Assembly (NCBI RefSeq): GCF_014287815.1 | Contig: NZ_JACOOQ010000002.1 | Location: forward strand, 62,001 to 126,000 | Origin: Clostridium lentum | GTDB taxonomy: Bacteria; Bacillota; Clostridia; Clostridiales; Clostridiaceae | DNA length: 64,000 nucleotides | Direction: 5' to 3' | Shown: positions 25,120-35,083 of the stretch, one piece after another | Numbering within the stretch: position 1 is the first letter of the stretch | Layout of the letters: each line of letters starts with the position of its first letter | Program-made: the position numbers and the translations under genes | Notes under the pieces: generated by a model | The model's database searches: none | The model's input: the letters and a program-made list of their open reading frames with translations, nothing else | Told to the model about the DNA's origin: nothing

Positions 25120-26409
25120 ATGGTGCAATTTACAGAAGAAATAAGTAAGGATTTAAAGAAAGCGAAAGTTGGAAACGGATTTTTTAAGGGCATATTAGGG
25201 TTTCAGCATCTTATTGCAATGTTTGGAGCAACAGTATTAGTACCTTTATTAACAGGGTTAGATCCAGCAGTAGCATTGTTTTCAGCAGGGCTTGGAACAT
25301 TAATATTTCATCTTTGTACAAAAGGAAAGGTTCCAGTATTCTTAGGATCATCTTTTGCATTTATTCCAGTAATTCAAGTGGTGGCAAAAGAATATGGAGA
25401 TTTAAGATATGCACAAGGTGGAATTGTAACAGTAGGGCTGATTTATGTAATATTATCTTTTATAATTAAGAAGATTGGTGTAGATAAAATTAGAAAAGTA
25501 TTACCAGCACAAGTGGTAGGACCAATGATAATGGTTATAGGACTTAATTTAATTCCAGATGCATTAAAAAATGCTGGAGTTAATGGATTGTTAGGCGGAG
25601 AAACAGGAGCAATAAGAAATGTTTTAATAGCAGCTGTAACTTTAGGTTTAGCTTTAATAATTAAACATTATGGCAAAGGAATGTTAAAGCAGGTAGCAAT
25701 ATTAATAGCAGTAGTTGTAGGATATGGAATTTCATATGTTATGGGAATAGTTGAAACAGGAGCTATATCAGAAGCAGCACTTCTAGCAGTACCAAATTTT
25801 ACTCTTCCTAAGTTTGATTTATCAGCCATAGTAATAATTGTTCCTGTAGTATTAGCAGTATTTATGGAGCATGTTGGAGATATAACAACCAATGGTCAAG
25901 TAGTAGGAAAAAACTTTATTGAAGATCCAGGTTTAAATAGAACAATGCTAGGAGATGGATTAGCAACTTTTGCAGCAGGACTAATTGGAGGACCAGCAAA
26001 TACTACTTATGGAGAAAATACAGGAGTACTTGCAATAACTAAAAATTATGATCCTTCAATATTAAGAATAACAGCAGTATTTGCAATACTATTAAGCTTT
26101 ATAGGTAAATTTAGAGCAGTAATAGTAACTATGCCAAGCCCAGTTATGGGTGGAATAAGTTTGATGCTATTTTCAATGATAGCTATTGTTGGAGTGCAAA
26201 CAATAAAAAGAGAAAAAGTTGAGATGAATATTCAAAATATAATAATAATTATAGCCATATTATTTATTGGTTTATCAGGAAATATTTTAAGTACTCCTAT
26301 AGGAATTAGAGTAACAAGCAGTGTTAGTATTTCAGGATTAAGTTTAGCAGGAATTGTTGGTGTTATTTTAAATCAAGTTATGAATTTAACATATAGAAAA
26401 AATAAATAG
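25120..26409 (+). CDS. uraA: Uracil permease (NCS2/UraA family)
   Basis: A 429-residue membrane protein with about 14 segments. Family marks: QHLIAMFGATVLVPLLTGLD near the start, GSSFAFIPVI, VFMEHVGDITTNGQVVGKNF with the substrate-binding Glu, and GGPANTTYGENTGVLAITKN with the second Glu. Those two motifs identify the uracil rather than the xanthine branch. It imports uracil, to be used for UMP synthesis. Control by the double PyrR leader upstream agrees with this role. RBS AAGAGGAGAG. Confidence 0.95.
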   Translation: MVQFTEEISKDLKKAKVGNGFFKGILGFQHLIAMFGATVLVPLLTGLDPAVALFSAGLGTLIFHLCTKGKVPVFLGSSFAFIPVIQVVAKEYGDLRYAQGGIVTVGLIYVILSFIIKKIGVDKIRKVLPAQVVGPMIMVIGLNLIPDALKNAGVNGLLGGETGAIRNVLIAAVTLGLALIIKHYGKGMLKQVAILIAVVVGYGISYVMGIVETGAISEAALLAVPNFTLPKFDLSAIVIIVPVVLAVFMEHVGDITTNGQVVGKNFIEDPGLNRTMLGDGLATFAAGLIGGPANTTYGENTGVLAITKNYDPSILRITAVFAILLSFIGKFRAVIVTMPSPVMGGISLMLFSMIAIVGVQTIKREKVEMNIQNIIIIIAILFIGLSGNILSTPIGIRVTSSVSISGLSLAGIVGVILNQVMNLTYRKNK

Positions 26410-26418
26410 TATTATTAG

Positions 26419-26453
26419 AAATGAGGCTGGTTAAAACTAAGCCTCATTTTTTG
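26419..26453 (+). terminator. Terminator of uraA
   Basis: AATGAGGCT / AGCCTCATT with an eleven-nt loop and TTTT. Confidence 0.85.
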
Positions 26454-26536
26454 TCTTTATAGTGAATTTTAATTTTTTATCACAAAATTAGGATTTAAGC
26501 ATATTATGTCAATATATGATAAAAGGAGAGGTGAAG

Positions 26537-26974
26537 ATGAAAATTAAAATAGATGATGATTATGGAAGTATAGACGATAAAGAGATAGTACCTAATATCA
26601 CTGAAGAAAATATAGTAACTTATGAAAGTTATGAGGTAGAGCCGGTAGAAAATAATAAAAAGGAAAATGTAGATATTAGAGGGAAGATAAATGTTATATC
26701 TAAATTAGGTAGTAAAGATGGAACGTTAATATCTTCTAGTAAAATAAATTTGTACATGTTAAATGGAATTTCACCGAGGCTTATTTCATCAAAATTAACA
26801 AATGAAAAAGGCCAAGTTACTTTTGTAAATTTGAAAAAAGGTAGTTATAGAGTGATAGCTATTGTAGATAGAAGATTTTTTCAGAAACCGACATATATGG
26901 AATGGAATGAAGTTACAATAGATGAGGAAAATCAGGAAGAAACTGTTCTTGTAATTAATAAGATAAGGAAATGA
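26537..26974 (+). CDS. Cytoplasmic CnaB/SpaA-like beta-sandwich protein
   Basis: A 145-residue protein starting at ATG 26537 (MKIKIDDDYGS), with AGGAGAGGTGAAG just before it. The N-terminal 45 residues are acidic and look disordered. Residues about 50-140 have the layout of a CnaB/prealbumin-like domain: RGKINVISKLGSKDGTLISS, INLYMLNGISPRLISSKLTN, EKGQVTFVNLKKGSYRVIAI. The turn T-NEKG-x-V-x-F-x-NL-x-x-G-x-Y is the classic signature of pilin-backbone and SpaA-type repeats. Unlike those, there is no signal peptide, LPXTG or membrane helix, so it seems intracellular. Function unknown. Confidence 0.65.
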   Translation: MKIKIDDDYGSIDDKEIVPNITEENIVTYESYEVEPVENNKKENVDIRGKINVISKLGSKDGTLISSSKINLYMLNGISPRLISSKLTNEKGQVTFVNLKKGSYRVIAIVDRRFFQKPTYMEWNEVTIDEENQEETVLVINKIRK

Positions 26975-27077
26975 TAAATGAGATGATAGGTTTGTAATTA
27001 TATCCTATCATCCCAATAAAATATATGATACTATATAAAAAAGGATTTGAATATAGTACAAAAGAAAGGATTAAAAT

Positions 27078-27524
27078 ATGAAGATAAGAATTAAATATTT
27101 TGAAGAAGCAAGGAAATTGGAAAAGATAAGCAAAGGTAATTGGATTGATGTTTATGCCAATAAAGATGTGTTTGTACCTGTAAATGAGAGAGAGATGATA
27201 CCGTTAGGTTTTGCTTTAGAATTACCACAAGGATGGGAAGGACATTTAGCACCAAGAAGTTCAACTTTTAAAACATGGGGAATAATTCAAACAAACAGTG
27301 TAGGGGTTGTTGATGATACATATATAGGAGATAATGATCAATGGCATATGCCAGTATATTGCCTACAAGGAAAAGACAATGAAAAGAATGGTACTTGGAT
27401 AAGAAAAGGTGATAAAATAGGTCAATTTAGAATTATGGAAGTAATGCCAGAAATAGAGCTTGAAGAAGTTGATAACTTTGGAAATTCTGATCGTGGAGGA
27501 TTTGGAACTACGGGGGTGAAATAG
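27078..27524 (+). CDS. dut: dUTPase-like dUTP diphosphatase
   Basis: A 148-residue trimeric-type dUTPase, which hydrolyses dUTP to dUMP and pyrophosphate. Motifs: WIDVYANKDV (motif 1 variant, usually GxDLxA), HLAPRSSTFKTWGI (motif 2, APRSS), NSVGVVDDTYIGD (motif 3 with catalytic Asp), RKGDKIGQFRI (motif 4) and GNSDRGGFGTTG (Gly-rich motif 5). It keeps uracil out of DNA and supplies dUMP for thymidylate. AGAAAGGA ribosome site; single gene with a strong terminator. Confidence 0.92.
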   Translation: MKIRIKYFEEARKLEKISKGNWIDVYANKDVFVPVNEREMIPLGFALELPQGWEGHLAPRSSTFKTWGIIQTNSVGVVDDTYIGDNDQWHMPVYCLQGKDNEKNGTWIRKGDKIGQFRIMEVMPEIELEEVDNFGNSDRGGFGTTGVK

Positions 27525-27529
27525 ATATT

Positions 27530-27569
27530 TAAAGGGTTTATATTAAAAGTTTTTAATATAAACCCTTTA
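27530..27569 (+). terminator. Terminator of dut
   Basis: Long stem: TAAAGGGTTTATATTAAAA against TTTTAATATAAACCCTTTA, 2-nt loop. T tract is short, so efficiency is uncertain. Confidence 0.7.
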
Positions 27570-27694
27570 GTGATATATATAAAGCATAATTTTAAATGTA
27601 TGTAAATATTGACAAAGTCAATTGTTGTCTTATAATAAATAATGTGGTAAAATTAGGAAAAAATAAAAGCTTTTAGAAGGAGAGATATAAACTT

Positions 27695-28318
27695 ATGAAG
27701 TATGTTGATTTAACTCAAATAATAGATAATGATACAAAGGTATATCCTGGAGATGAAAGTTTTAGTATTAAACAAGCAGCAGATTTGGAAAAGGACGGTT
27801 ATACTGCTTATAATATAAGTACAGGACTGCATGTAGGAACTCATATAGATATACCTATGCATATGTGTGAAAATAGCAAATATATAAGTGAATATCCGCT
27901 GGACAGATTTATTGGAAACGGTGTATTAATTAATGTAGTAGGAGAAGATATTATCAATTTAAAGGAAGAATACTATAAAAAGATTAAGGAAAATGATATA
28001 GTTTTATTTTACACTGGATGTAGCAGTAAGTTTGGTCAAGATGATTATTTTGAAGATCATCCAGTGATAAGTGAGGAATTTGCTGAATTTTTAGTAGTTA
28101 AGAAAATAAAAATGATAGGAATTGATGCTCCTTCTCCTGATAAGCATCCATACAATATTCATAAGATACTTTTAAAGAATGATATTGCATTGTTAGAAAA
28201 CATAACAAATTTAAAAGATTTAGTATATGTTGAAAAGTTTGAAGTTTTTGCTCAACCATTAAAAATTAATGCAGAAGCTAGCTTGGTTAGAGCCTTTGCT
28301 CAATATCAGGGGTATTAA
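27695..28318 (+). CDS. Cyclase-family (KynB-like) metal hydrolase
   Basis: A 207-residue protein with the kynurenine formamidase/cyclase signature HVGTHIDIPMHM (residues about 46-57, the HxGTHxDxPxH metal site), an early DLTQIIDNDTKVYPGD, and IGIDAPSPDKHPYNIHKILL near the end, where Asp and His complete the site. Family members hydrolyse N-formylkynurenine, isatin or cyclic amides. No tryptophan-catabolism gene is nearby, so the substrate is open. AGAAGGAGAG ribosome site; no partner gene. Confidence 0.85.
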   Translation: MKYVDLTQIIDNDTKVYPGDESFSIKQAADLEKDGYTAYNISTGLHVGTHIDIPMHMCENSKYISEYPLDRFIGNGVLINVVGEDIINLKEEYYKKIKENDIVLFYTGCSSKFGQDDYFEDHPVISEEFAEFLVVKKIKMIGIDAPSPDKHPYNIHKILLKNDIALLENITNLKDLVYVEKFEVFAQPLKINAEASLVRAFAQYQGY

Positions 28319-28544
28319 TTTTAGGAAAAAGCATATGGGGGGAAATGTAAAATAAGTATGAAAAAATAGGATAAAATATATTTCCTTGTGTAATCTAATT
28401 ATAATATTTCATCTAAATCAATAAAACATTCACTTAACTATTATTAGCTAGTATTGAAAATATTACTATATTTAAATATAGCATAATTAGACAATTTATG
28501 TTATTATTAGAAATAAATATTGATGGAAAAGAGATTATAGCTAT

Positions 28545-30200
28545 ATGATTTTAAAGAGTGAACAAATGGATTATAGAGATAAAAACAGAAAACATATTAT
28601 GTACATGCTATTTACTACAATTATTTTTTTAGGGTGTGCTATCTTAGGAATACAGATAATAGACATTAATAGTATAAATAGTTTGCCTATACTTGAAGAC
28701 TTGAATTCAATTAATATAGTTATAGGGATAATAGCTATTCCAACTTGCATATTATACTATTATATGTATAGAAATAATGAATTTTTTATATTAACATTAT
28801 CATATGTAAGTATTTTAATTGAATATATTTATGTGAATTTTATTAATAGCTATAATGTATTAATACAACATTTAATAACATTTACTTTTGTTTTTAGAGT
28901 TTTTTTACTTACAATAGCAATTTTTAATGAAGGTAAATATGCCAATAAAATTCTTAAAAATAAGAGAATATCTATTATTTTAGCAATGATAATAAACTTT
29001 GTTGTTACATTTATAGAGGTGAAATTTAATGTAAATTATATTTTAATAAGCAATAATAAAATTTTATGGAATATTCTGCAAGGAAGTGTATTAATTTACT
29101 ATTTTATACTACTAATATTATTGTCAATAAGATGTATACGAAAAAATAAGTTTATATATACAATATTTATAACAACTATTAGTATATTTACAATTAGAAG
29201 GATATTTTATTTTGATATATTTTTTAAGTATAGTGACAAGATTTTAGAATATAATAAAATGTTAACATTAATTGCTTATACTATATTATTAATTGGATTA
29301 TATATAGAAGTTATAAGGAAAATTCAGGAAAGTATAAGTTTAAATAATAAAGTAAGTGGTTTTGATGAACTAAAAATAAAATATAAAGAAATAAAGGAAA
29401 TAGAAAAAGCTAAAAGTCAATTTTTTGCTAATTTGTCTCATGAAATAAAAACTCCTATTAATATAATTTATTCTTGTATTCAATTATTGGATATAAATAA
29501 AAAAAATGGTGAAAAATCTTTAAGTGATGCTTATAATAAATATGAGCATACATTAAAACAAAATTGTTATAGACTATTGCGGTTAGTAAATAATCTTGTG
29601 GATATGACTAAAATTGATTCTGGATATATGAAGCTTATATTTATTAATTGTGAAATTGTAAGTTTAGTAGAAGACATTACATTATCAATTGTTCCATATG
29701 TGGAATCAAAGAATATAAATATAGTTTTTGATACATATATAGAAGAGTTAAAAATACGATGTGATCCTGAAAGTATGGAAAGGGTAATATTAAATTTATT
29801 ATCTAATGCTATTAAATTTACTGATAATAATGGCAATATTTCGGTTTTTATTGAAGCTGATGAGAAGTATGTTTTTATTAGGGTTAAAGATGATGGTATT
29901 GGAATTTCAGAGGATATTAGAGAAGAAATATTTAATAGATTTGTTCAAGAAGATAAGTCCTTTAATAGAAAAAAAGAAGGAAGCGGTATAGGATTAGCTT
30001 TAGTTAAGTCATTAGTAGAGTTACATGATGGAGAAGTATATTTAGAAAAAGTTTCTAAAGGCAGTGAATTTGTTGTTAAATTACCTAATATTAAAATTGA
30101 TGAAGAATTAGATGTTTATAATAAAGTAATGGATGCTGAAAGTAAACCATTGGTACAAAAAATACATATAGAATTTTCAGATATATATGAATTATATTAA
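28545..30200 (+). CDS. Orphan membrane histidine kinase
   Basis: A 551-residue sensor kinase. The N-terminal 265 residues hold about eight hydrophobic segments, resembling a MASE-type integral sensor, followed by a short coiled coil. The dimerisation box is FANLSHEIKTPINII with phospho-acceptor H299. ATP-binding boxes: NLLSNAIKFTDNNGN (N), VKDDGIGISEDIREEIFNRF (G1/F) and GSGIGLALVKSLVELHDGEV (G2). No response regulator is adjacent, so the partner is unknown; orphan kinases in clostridia often feed Spo0A, which would be inference here. Start ATG 28545 has only AAAAGAG nearby; ATG 28566 is possible. Confidence 0.88.
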   Translation: MILKSEQMDYRDKNRKHIMYMLFTTIIFLGCAILGIQIIDINSINSLPILEDLNSINIVIGIIAIPTCILYYYMYRNNEFFILTLSYVSILIEYIYVNFINSYNVLIQHLITFTFVFRVFLLTIAIFNEGKYANKILKNKRISIILAMIINFVVTFIEVKFNVNYILISNNKILWNILQGSVLIYYFILLILLSIRCIRKNKFIYTIFITTISIFTIRRIFYFDIFFKYSDKILEYNKMLTLIAYTILLIGLYIEVIRKIQESISLNNKVSGFDELKIKYKEIKEIEKAKSQFFANLSHEIKTPINIIYSCIQLLDINKKNGEKSLSDAYNKYEHTLKQNCYRLLRLVNNLVDMTKIDSGYMKLIFINCEIVSLVEDITLSIVPYVESKNINIVFDTYIEELKIRCDPESMERVILNLLSNAIKFTDNNGNISVFIEADEKYVFIRVKDDGIGISEDIREEIFNRFVQEDKSFNRKKEGSGIGLALVKSLVELHDGEVYLEKVSKGSEFVVKLPNIKIDEELDVYNKVMDAESKPLVQKIHIEFSDIYELY

Positions 30201-30204
30201 TACT

Positions 30205-30239
30205 AAAAAAAGAAGTTTAAATGTTTTAAACTTCTTTTT

Positions 30240-30240
<1 letters not shown>
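30205..30240. terminator. Bidirectional terminator between kinase and tRNA
   Basis: AAAAAAGAAGTTTAAA faces TTTAAACTTCTTTTTT. Stops the kinase transcript on + and the tRNA transcript on -. Confidence 0.85.
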
Positions 30241-30315
<75 letters not shown>

Positions 30316-30353
30316 ACATCATATATTTAAACGTTTACTTGAGGTATAATTTA

Positions 30354-30382
30354 ATTATATGCCTATAATTTTTAAAAGTCAA
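30354..30382 (-). promoter_or_regulatory. Promoter of the initiator tRNA
   Basis: On the minus strand TTGACT (30382-30377) and TATAAT (30359-30354) with 17-bp spacing, about 38 bp before the tRNA 5' end. Confidence 0.85.
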
Positions 30383-30534
30383 CTATATATAATTTTTTTT
30401 ATTATAACATAAAGAAAATTTTATAAAAGATAATTGCATAGTTAACTAAATAATAAAAATACTATGAAGGTATATTAATTTTAATTTGATAAAAAATAAT
30501 TATATAGTGAAGAAAGGAAAGTGAGGAACTGATA

Positions 30535-33500
30535 ATGAGAAAAATGAAGACAATGGATGGAAATACAGCAGCTGCCCATATATCTTATATGTTTACTGAA
30601 GTAGCATCAATATTTCCTATTACTCCTTCATCTCCTATGGCTGAACATGTTGATGAATGGGTAGCTAAAGGAAGAAAAAATATTTTTGGTCAACCTGTAA
30701 AAGTTGTTGAAATGCAATCTGAAGCAGGGGCAGCTGGAGCACTTCATGGAGCTTTGCAAGCAGGAACTCTTGGGACTACATATACAGCATCTCAAGGATT
30801 ATTACTTATGATTCCAAATTTATATAAACTAGTAGGAGAAAGGCTTCCAGGTGTTGTTCACGTTGCAGCAAGAGCTATAGCCACATCTTCATTAAGTATT
30901 TTTGGAGATCATCAAGATGTTATGGCAGCGAGACAAACTGGTATAGCAATGCTTTGTGAAGGATCTGTGCAGGAAGTTATGGATTTATCAGCAGTTGCAC
31001 ATTTATCTGCTATAAAAGCACAAATGCCTTTTATAAACTTTTTTGATGGATTTAGAATTTCGCATGAATTACAAAAGATAGAGGTGATTGAAAGTAAAGA
31101 TCTAGAAGGGTTTATAGACCAAGAAGCATTAGAAAGATTTAGAAGATATGGATTAAATCCAGATCATCCAGTTATAAGAGGAACAAATCAGAATCCAGAT
31201 GTATATTTCCAAATGTGTGAATCAATCAATAAATATATTGATGCTATACCAGATATAGTAGAGGAATACATGGATAAGATAAAACACATTACAGGAAGGG
31301 AATATCACTGTTTTGATTATTATGGAGCATTAGATGCAGATAGAATAATAATAGCAATGGGAGCTGTAGCTGAAGTAATAGAAGAAACCATTGACTACTT
31401 GATGGATAAAGGTCAAAAAGTTGGTTTGATAAAAGTAAGATTATATAGACCTTTCAGCTATGAAAGATTATTAGCTGAAATTCCTAAGACTGTTAAGAAA
31501 ATTGCTGTACTTGATAAGACAAAGGAACCTGGAGCTTCAGGTGAGCCTTTATATTTAGATGTACTTAAGGCAGTAAGTGAAATGGAAGATGCACCAGTAG
31601 TAGTTGGTGGAAGATTTGGATTAGGTTCTAAAGATCCAAATCCATCACATATTGTAGCTGTCTATGAAAATCTTTGTAAGGATAATCCAAAGAATAGGTT
31701 TACTATAGGAATAGATGATGATGTAACATATACATCTTTAGAAGAAGTAAAAAATATTGATGTAACACCAGAAGGTATTACTGCTTGTAAGTTTTGGGGA
31801 TTAGGTTCAGATGGAACAGTTGGAGCTAATAAAACTGCCATTAAGATAATTGGAGATCATACTGATATGTATGCTCAAGGTTATTTTTCATATGATTCTA
31901 AAAAATCAGGCGGTATAACTATTTCACATTTAAGATTTGGAGATAAACCTATTAAGTCACATTATGAAATAGATTCAGTACATTATATTGCTTGTCATAA
32001 TCAATCATATGTATTTTCATATAATATAGTAGAGGGATTAAGGAAAAATGGTACTTTAGTTTTAAATACTATTTGGAATGAAGAAGAATTAGAAGAAAAG
32101 CTTCCAGGAAGTTTAAAGAGTTATATAGCTAAAAATAATATTAATTTTTATACAATAAATGCTGTTAAAATAGCTCAAGAAATAGGTCTTGGCGGAAGAA
32201 TAAATATGATTATGCAATCAGTATTCTTTAAACTAGCTAATATAATACCTGTAGAAGATGCTATTAAGTATTTAAAAGAAGCAGTTGTAACTTCTTATGG
32301 TAAAAAAGGTGAAAAAGTAGTCAATATGAATTTTGCTGCCATTGATGCAGGTATTAATTCCGTTAAAAAGATAAATGTACCAGATTCATGGAAAGATGCT
32401 ACAGATAACGAAGAAAAAATAGAAAAACATTTAACTGATTTCTATAGAGAGATATGTGAGCCTATAAATAAATTACAAGGTAATAAATTAGCTGTTTCAA
32501 AATTTGTAGAAACTGGAGCTGGAGATACTTTTGAATCAGGTACTACAAGATTTGAAAAGAGAGGCATTGCAGTAAATGTTCCAGAATGGATTCCTGAAAA
32601 TTGTATTCAATGTAATCAGTGTTCATATGTATGTCCACATGCTACAATAAGACCATTTTTATTAAATGAAGATGAAAAAGCACAGACACCTAAATATTTT
32701 AAGGTAATAAATGCTAAAGGAATTAAAGATCCAGAGCTTAAGTATTTTACTATAGGTGTAAGTCCTTTAGATTGCGTAGGATGTGGAAATTGCGCAGAAA
32801 TTTGTCCAGCACCAGGAAAAGCATTGATAATGAGACCACAACAAACTCAGCATAATCAAATAGAACCTTGGAATTATGCTACAGATAAGGTTAAAGATAA
32901 AGCAAATCCTATGAAGAAAGCTACAGTTAAAGGAAGTCAATTTGAGAGGCCTTTGCTTGAATACTCAGGTGCTTGTGCAGGGTGTGGAGAAACTCCATAT
33001 GCTAAACTTGTAACTCAGTTATTTGGTGATAGAATGATGATAGCTAATGCTACAGGATGTACGTCAATATGGGCTGCAGCAGGAGCTGCTACAGCATATT
33101 CAAAGAATCAAAATGGTCATGGACCAGCATGGGCAAATTCATTATTTGAAGATAACGCAGAATATGGACTTGGAATGTATTTAGGAGTTAAGGCTGTAAG
33201 AGAAAGAATAGCAAGTAATATTGAAAAAGCATTGGAAAGTGACATGAGCCAAGATGTTAAATCTGTTTTAAGAGAGTGGCTTGAAAATAAAGATGAAAGT
33301 GAAGGAACAAGAGAGAGAGCTGAAAAAGTTAAAGCAGCTTTAAAAAATGAAGAAAGTGAACTAGCTAAGGCAATAAAGAAGGATGAAGGATTTTTAGTTA
33401 AAAGATCACAATGGATTTTTGGCGGAGATGGTTGGGCATATGACATTGGTTATGGTGGATTAGACCATGTACTTGCCAGTGGAGAAGATGTTAATGTCTT

Positions 33501-34053
33501 AGTAATGGATACAGAAATATACTCTAATACAGGAGGGCAAGCATCAAAATCAACACCAACTGCAGCAGTAGCAAAATTTGCTGCATCAGGTAAGAGAATA
33601 AGAAAGAAAGATTTAGGACTAATGGCTATGACTTATGGTTATGTTTATGTAGCACAAGTATGCTTAGGGGCTGATATGAATCAAACAGTTAAAGCAATAG
33701 CAGAAGCTGAAAGCTATAATGGACCATCTCTTATAATTGCTTATGCTCCATGTATAAATCATGGAATTATATCAGGAATGGGAGATACACCAGGTGAACA
33801 AAAGAAGGCAGTAGCTTGTGGATACTGGCAATTATATAGATACAATCCAGATTTAGTAGGACAAAAACCAGCATTTTCTTTAGATTCTAAAGCACCAAAT
33901 TATGATTTATTTAATGATTTCCTAATGAGAGAAGTAAGATATTCTGCTTTAGCCAAGGTATATCCAGAACTTGCAGAAGAATTATTTGCAAGAACTAAGG
34001 AAGATGCTATTAGAAGATATGATATGTATAAGAAGTTATCAGAAATAAATTAA
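30535..34053 (+). CDS. nifJ: Pyruvate:ferredoxin oxidoreductase
   Basis: A 1172-residue single-chain PFOR that converts pyruvate and CoA to acetyl-CoA and CO2 with reduction of ferredoxin; the central step of clostridial fermentation. Domains in order: pyruvate-binding domain (FPITPSSPMAEHVDEW, TTYTASQGLLLMIP), gamma domain around residue 430-600 (WGLGSDGTVGANKTAIKI), two 4Fe-4S clusters (CIQCNQCSYVCPH and CVGCGNCAEICPAPG), and the TPP domain (CAGCGETPYAKL, ATGCTSIWAA, GDGWAYDIGYGGLDH, and TEIYSNTGGQ). Length is normal. GAAAGGAAAG ribosome site. Single gene, strong terminator. Confidence 0.97.
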   Translation: MRKMKTMDGNTAAAHISYMFTEVASIFPITPSSPMAEHVDEWVAKGRKNIFGQPVKVVEMQSEAGAAGALHGALQAGTLGTTYTASQGLLLMIPNLYKLVGERLPGVVHVAARAIATSSLSIFGDHQDVMAARQTGIAMLCEGSVQEVMDLSAVAHLSAIKAQMPFINFFDGFRISHELQKIEVIESKDLEGFIDQEALERFRRYGLNPDHPVIRGTNQNPDVYFQMCESINKYIDAIPDIVEEYMDKIKHITGREYHCFDYYGALDADRIIIAMGAVAEVIEETIDYLMDKGQKVGLIKVRLYRPFSYERLLAEIPKTVKKIAVLDKTKEPGASGEPLYLDVLKAVSEMEDAPVVVGGRFGLGSKDPNPSHIVAVYENLCKDNPKNRFTIGIDDDVTYTSLEEVKNIDVTPEGITACKFWGLGSDGTVGANKTAIKIIGDHTDMYAQGYFSYDSKKSGGITISHLRFGDKPIKSHYEIDSVHYIACHNQSYVFSYNIVEGLRKNGTLVLNTIWNEEELEEKLPGSLKSYIAKNNINFYTINAVKIAQEIGLGGRINMIMQSVFFKLANIIPVEDAIKYLKEAVVTSYGKKGEKVVNMNFAAIDAGINSVKKINVPDSWKDATDNEEKIEKHLTDFYREICEPINKLQGNKLAVSKFVETGAGDTFESGTTRFEKRGIAVNVPEWIPENCIQCNQCSYVCPHATIRPFLLNEDEKAQTPKYFKVINAKGIKDPELKYFTIGVSPLDCVGCGNCAEICPAPGKALIMRPQQTQHNQIEPWNYATDKVKDKANPMKKATVKGSQFERPLLEYSGACAGCGETPYAKLVTQLFGDRMMIANATGCTSIWAAAGAATAYSKNQNGHGPAWANSLFEDNAEYGLGMYLGVKAVRERIASNIEKALESDMSQDVKSVLREWLENKDESEGTRERAEKVKAALKNEESELAKAIKKDEGFLVKRSQWIFGGDGWAYDIGYGGLDHVLASGEDVNVLVMDTEIYSNTGGQASKSTPTAAVAKFAASGKRIRKKDLGLMAMTYGYVYVAQVCLGADMNQTVKAIAEAESYNGPSLIIAYAPCINHGIISGMGDTPGEQKKAVACGYWQLYRYNPDLVGQKPAFSLDSKAPNYDLFNDFLMREVRYSALAKVYPELAEELFARTKEDAIRRYDMYKKLSEIN

Positions 34054-34055
34054 AC

Positions 34056-34088
34056 AATAAAGCATAGCTAAAAAGCTATGCTTTATTA
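34056..34088. terminator. Terminator between nifJ and ldh
   Basis: Perfect 14-bp stem AATAAAGCATAGCT / AGCTATGCTTTATT with a 4-nt loop between convergent genes. Confidence 0.8.
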
Positions 34089-34111
34089 TTTACTACCAGT
34101 ATTTAATACAG

Positions 34112-35050
34112 CTATTTATTATCAATGCTATCTATATATTCTTTCATTAAGTTAGCGGAATTGATGAATTTTACCTTTTCTTCATCGCTTAATGAAATAT
34201 CAAGAACTTTTTCAATACCATTTTTTCCAACAATAGTAGGAACACTTAAGTAAGCATTGCTTACGCCAAGGTAATCTTCTAGTAGTGTGGAAACTGTAAG
34301 GATAGATTTTTCATCACCTAAAAATGCTTCAACTATTCTAACTAGTGCAAGGGCAACTGAAAAAGCAGTAGCACCTTTCCTATTGATAACTTCATATGCT
34401 GCATTTTTTACATCTGTAGCAATAACATTTTCCGTTTCTTTATCCCATTCTATATTAAACTGTTCTGAGAAGCTCTTAACAGGAATATTTCCGATAGATA
34501 GTTCTGACCAAGCAACAAATTCACTATCACCATGTTCACCAAGTACATATCCTTCAACATTTCTACCATCAATTTCGAAGTATTTTCCCAGTAAGCTTCT
34601 TAGTCTAGCAGTATCTAGAACAGTACCGGAACCAATAACTCTGTTTTTAGGGAATCCAGATAACTTATATGTCATGTAGGTTAGTATATCTACAGGATTT
34701 GAAACTACTAAAAGGATAGAATTAGGACTTAGCTTAGCTAAGGTTGGAATAAAGCTTTTAAAGATATTATAGTTCTTATCAACTAAATCTAATCTTGTTT
34801 CTCCAGGTTTTTGAGCTAAACCAGCAGTTATAATAATTATATCTGAATTTGCTGTATCTTCAAGGGTTCCCAGTGAAATCTTACAAGGTTTACAAAGGGA
34901 ACTTCCATGTATTAGATCAAGTACTTCACCTAAAGCTTTTTCTTGATTTATATCATTAAGGATTATTTCTGTGGCAACTCCTTTTTGTAATAGAGCAAAG
35001 GCTGTAGTAGCACCAATTGAACCTGCACCAATTATAGATATTTTACTCAT
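34112..35050 (-). CDS. ldh: L-lactate dehydrogenase
   Basis: A 312-residue NAD-dependent dehydrogenase. ATG 35050 (MSKISIIGAGSIG) is preferred: AAAGGAG lies 8-9 nt upstream, and the longer frame reads through untranslated sequence. Motifs: IIGAGSIGATTAFAL (NAD), GLAQKPGETRLDLV where Gln before KPGETR favours lactate over malate, VSNPVDILTYMTYKLSG, and LGEHGDSEFVAWS with the catalytic His. It reduces pyruvate to lactate, opposite to PFOR next to it. An insertion element begins about 34 bp upstream of the start codon, so the native promoter has been displaced. Confidence 0.95.
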   Translation of the reverse strand: MSKISIIGAGSIGATTAFALLQKGVATEIILNDINQEKALGEVLDLIHGSSLCKPCKISLGTLEDTANSDIIIITAGLAQKPGETRLDLVDKNYNIFKSFIPTLAKLSPNSILLVVSNPVDILTYMTYKLSGFPKNRVIGSGTVLDTARLRSLLGKYFEIDGRNVEGYVLGEHGDSEFVAWSELSIGNIPVKSFSEQFNIEWDKETENVIATDVKNAAYEVINRKGATAFSVALALVRIVEAFLGDEKSILTVSTLLEDYLGVSNAYLSVPTIVGKNGIEKVLDISLSDEEKVKFINSANLMKEYIDSIDNK

Positions 35051-35083
35051 TAATAAACACTCCTTTATAATATTAATAGCCAT

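Noticed and set aside
33117..33446. Minus-strand frame of 109 codons inside nifJ
   Set aside because: Mirror of a Glu/Lys/Ser-rich coding stretch of the PFOR gene; no ribosome site.
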